From CAVQCX01 sp963775335 (GTDB lineage: Bacteria; Pseudomonadota; Gammaproteobacteria; Chromatiales; Chromatiaceae), in contig CAVZIJ010000002.1 in NCBI GenBank assembly GCA_963775335.1, positions 1 through 64,000 on the forward strand: a DNA stretch of 64,000 nucleotides, read 5' to 3'. Each line of letters starts with the position of its first letter. The stretch's first letter is position 1. Of the stretch, positions 63,216-64,000 are shown one piece after another. Under the pieces are notes generated by a model that searched no databases, had not been told where the DNA came from, and saw nothing but the letters and a program-made list of their open reading frames with translations. The position numbers and the translations under genes were made by a program.

Positions 63216-64000
63216 CTGGACCGAGCCGGCGCTCGCGGAGCCTCGCCGAACGGTTACACGCGGCCGGGGTTGTGGATACGCACTTTCACATCGGACCGGA
63301 GCTCTTACCCCGGCGATACAACGTCATCGAGCTCGCCGAGCGTGCAAAAGGGTGGAACGCGACGCTTGTTATGAAGAACCATACCTACCCGACCACGCCA
63401 TTGGCCTCTCTGGCGCGCCGCCACGAGTGCGCTAATCTGTTGGGCGGCACCGTGCTCAACCGGTACGTCGGCGGTGTCAACCCTGATGCGGTGATTTCGG
63501 CCGCGAGCGGCAATCGATCCAACGTTCGCGAGGAACAGGAAGAGCCGCCATTTGTTGTTTGGATGCCGACTGTCCATGCCCAATCCCACCTCGACACACT
63601 CGGCCATGGGTTCGACATTCGTTGGGGCGGCTGTCCCTGCTGCGAGGGGAAGCACCAGAGCATGCCGCCCGCCGTGCCCGAGATCCCCGTCACCGTCTTT
63701 GATCGAGAGCTCAATCCGGCATCCTCTCTTGTACCTGTTCTCGAGGCCATCGCCAAGGCAGGCGCGTGTCTCGCCACCGGCCATTTGAGCGCTAGAGAAA
63801 TCGTGCGCCTCACGCCTATGGCGTTGGAAGCGGGCGTACCCGCCGTTTTGCTAACGCATCCCCATTACCCCTCCGTGGAGCTCAGCGATGAGCAGCTCGT
63901 TGAGCTTACGCGGGACCAGCGGGTCTTCATTGAGCACTGTTTTGCTATCCACACTATCGAGAAGGTGCCTCTGAAACGCTTCGTCGATTCGATCGAAGCA
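63212..64000 (+). CDS. DUF6282-like metal-dependent hydrolase family protein, truncated by window end
   Basis: The frame is open from ATG 63212 to the window end (263 codons, no stop). It has an amidohydrolase-like start (VVDTHFHIGPELLPRRYNVIEL, with HFH), a lysine in LVMKNHTYPTTPLASLA, then PFVVWMPTVHAQSHL, GACLATGHLSAREIV, VLLTHPHYPSVELSDEQL and VFIEHCF. The pattern of histidines suggests a TIM-barrel metal hydrolase of the DUF6282 type. It overlaps the asnB-like stop by four bases. It may cleave an amide or lactam. Confidence 0.75.
   Translation, partial: MTGPSRRSRSLAERLHAAGVVDTHFHIGPELLPRRYNVIELAERAKGWNATLVMKNHTYPTTPLASLARRHECANLLGGTVLNRYVGGVNPDAVISAASGNRSNVREEQEEPPFVVWMPTVHAQSHLDTLGHGFDIRWGGCPCCEGKHQSMPPAVPEIPVTVFDRELNPASSLVPVLEAIAKAGACLATGHLSAREIVRLTPMALEAGVPAVLLTHPHYPSVELSDEQLVELTRDQRVFIEHCFAIHTIEKVPLKRFVDSIEA

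Overview
The window is high-GC DNA from a gammaproteobacterium, most likely one of the Chromatiales (a sulfur-oxidising lineage). This rests on gene content (hemN, rlmJ, prmB, adk, htpG, ppsR-ppsA, iscR, a DsrE-family protein, DUF502 and DUF1249 proteins) and not on any marker phylogeny. No rRNA, tRNA or CRISPR array was recognised.

Layout. Positions 1-18.7 kb are an accessory, decaying region. It holds a frameshifted CpxA/CpxR-like two-component pair with a divergent Spy/CpxP-like periplasmic protein gene (1-2.6 kb) and a second copy of the CpxP-CpxR junction at 12.6-13.4 kb. Between them lie covarying hairpin repeats, rlpA, a dead REP-associated transposase, a metalloprotease coupled to a frameshifted orphan type I restriction subunit, a HicAB module, helicase relics and a complete IS with a 9-bp target duplication. 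After the second copy come tandem repeats, a group II intron relic, a decaheme OmcA/MtrC-type lipoprotein cytochrome and a broken PAS/LuxR regulator gene.

Positions 18.8-46 kb are mostly intact core genome: a GMC oxidoreductase with a Tat-exported partner, rlmJ, hemN, prmB, an orphan histidine kinase, iscR, DUF1249, a histone H1-like protein, thioredoxin, adk, htpG with a sigma-32-like promoter, pgm, ppsR, an unknown membrane protein coupled to ppsA, a PGY-repeat secreted protein, DUF502, a FemAB/GNAT protein, two coupled small genes, an ATP-grasp protein, a DUF882/M15 peptidase, a hotdog thioesterase and an intact REP-associated transposase.

Positions 46-57.7 kb are again mosaic: two miniature inverted-repeat elements with target duplications, a scar of truncated LysR, EamA, alcohol dehydrogenase and cupin genes, an aldo/keto reductase, DsrE, a broken DUF4395 gene, a LysR regulator divergent from an F420-type reductase and DoxX, a broken extradiol dioxygenase, a PrxQ peroxiredoxin, an IS3 relic and an ATPase relic.

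Positions 57.7-64 kb hold a tight co-directional cluster: DUF3891, a small unknown gene, a truncated cysteine-synthase-like gene, an FAD monooxygenase, a PrpF-like protein, an asparagine-synthase-type amidotransferase and a DUF6282 metal-hydrolase-like protein that runs off the window. It looks like an uncharacterised small-molecule pathway and is the best candidate for something undescribed.
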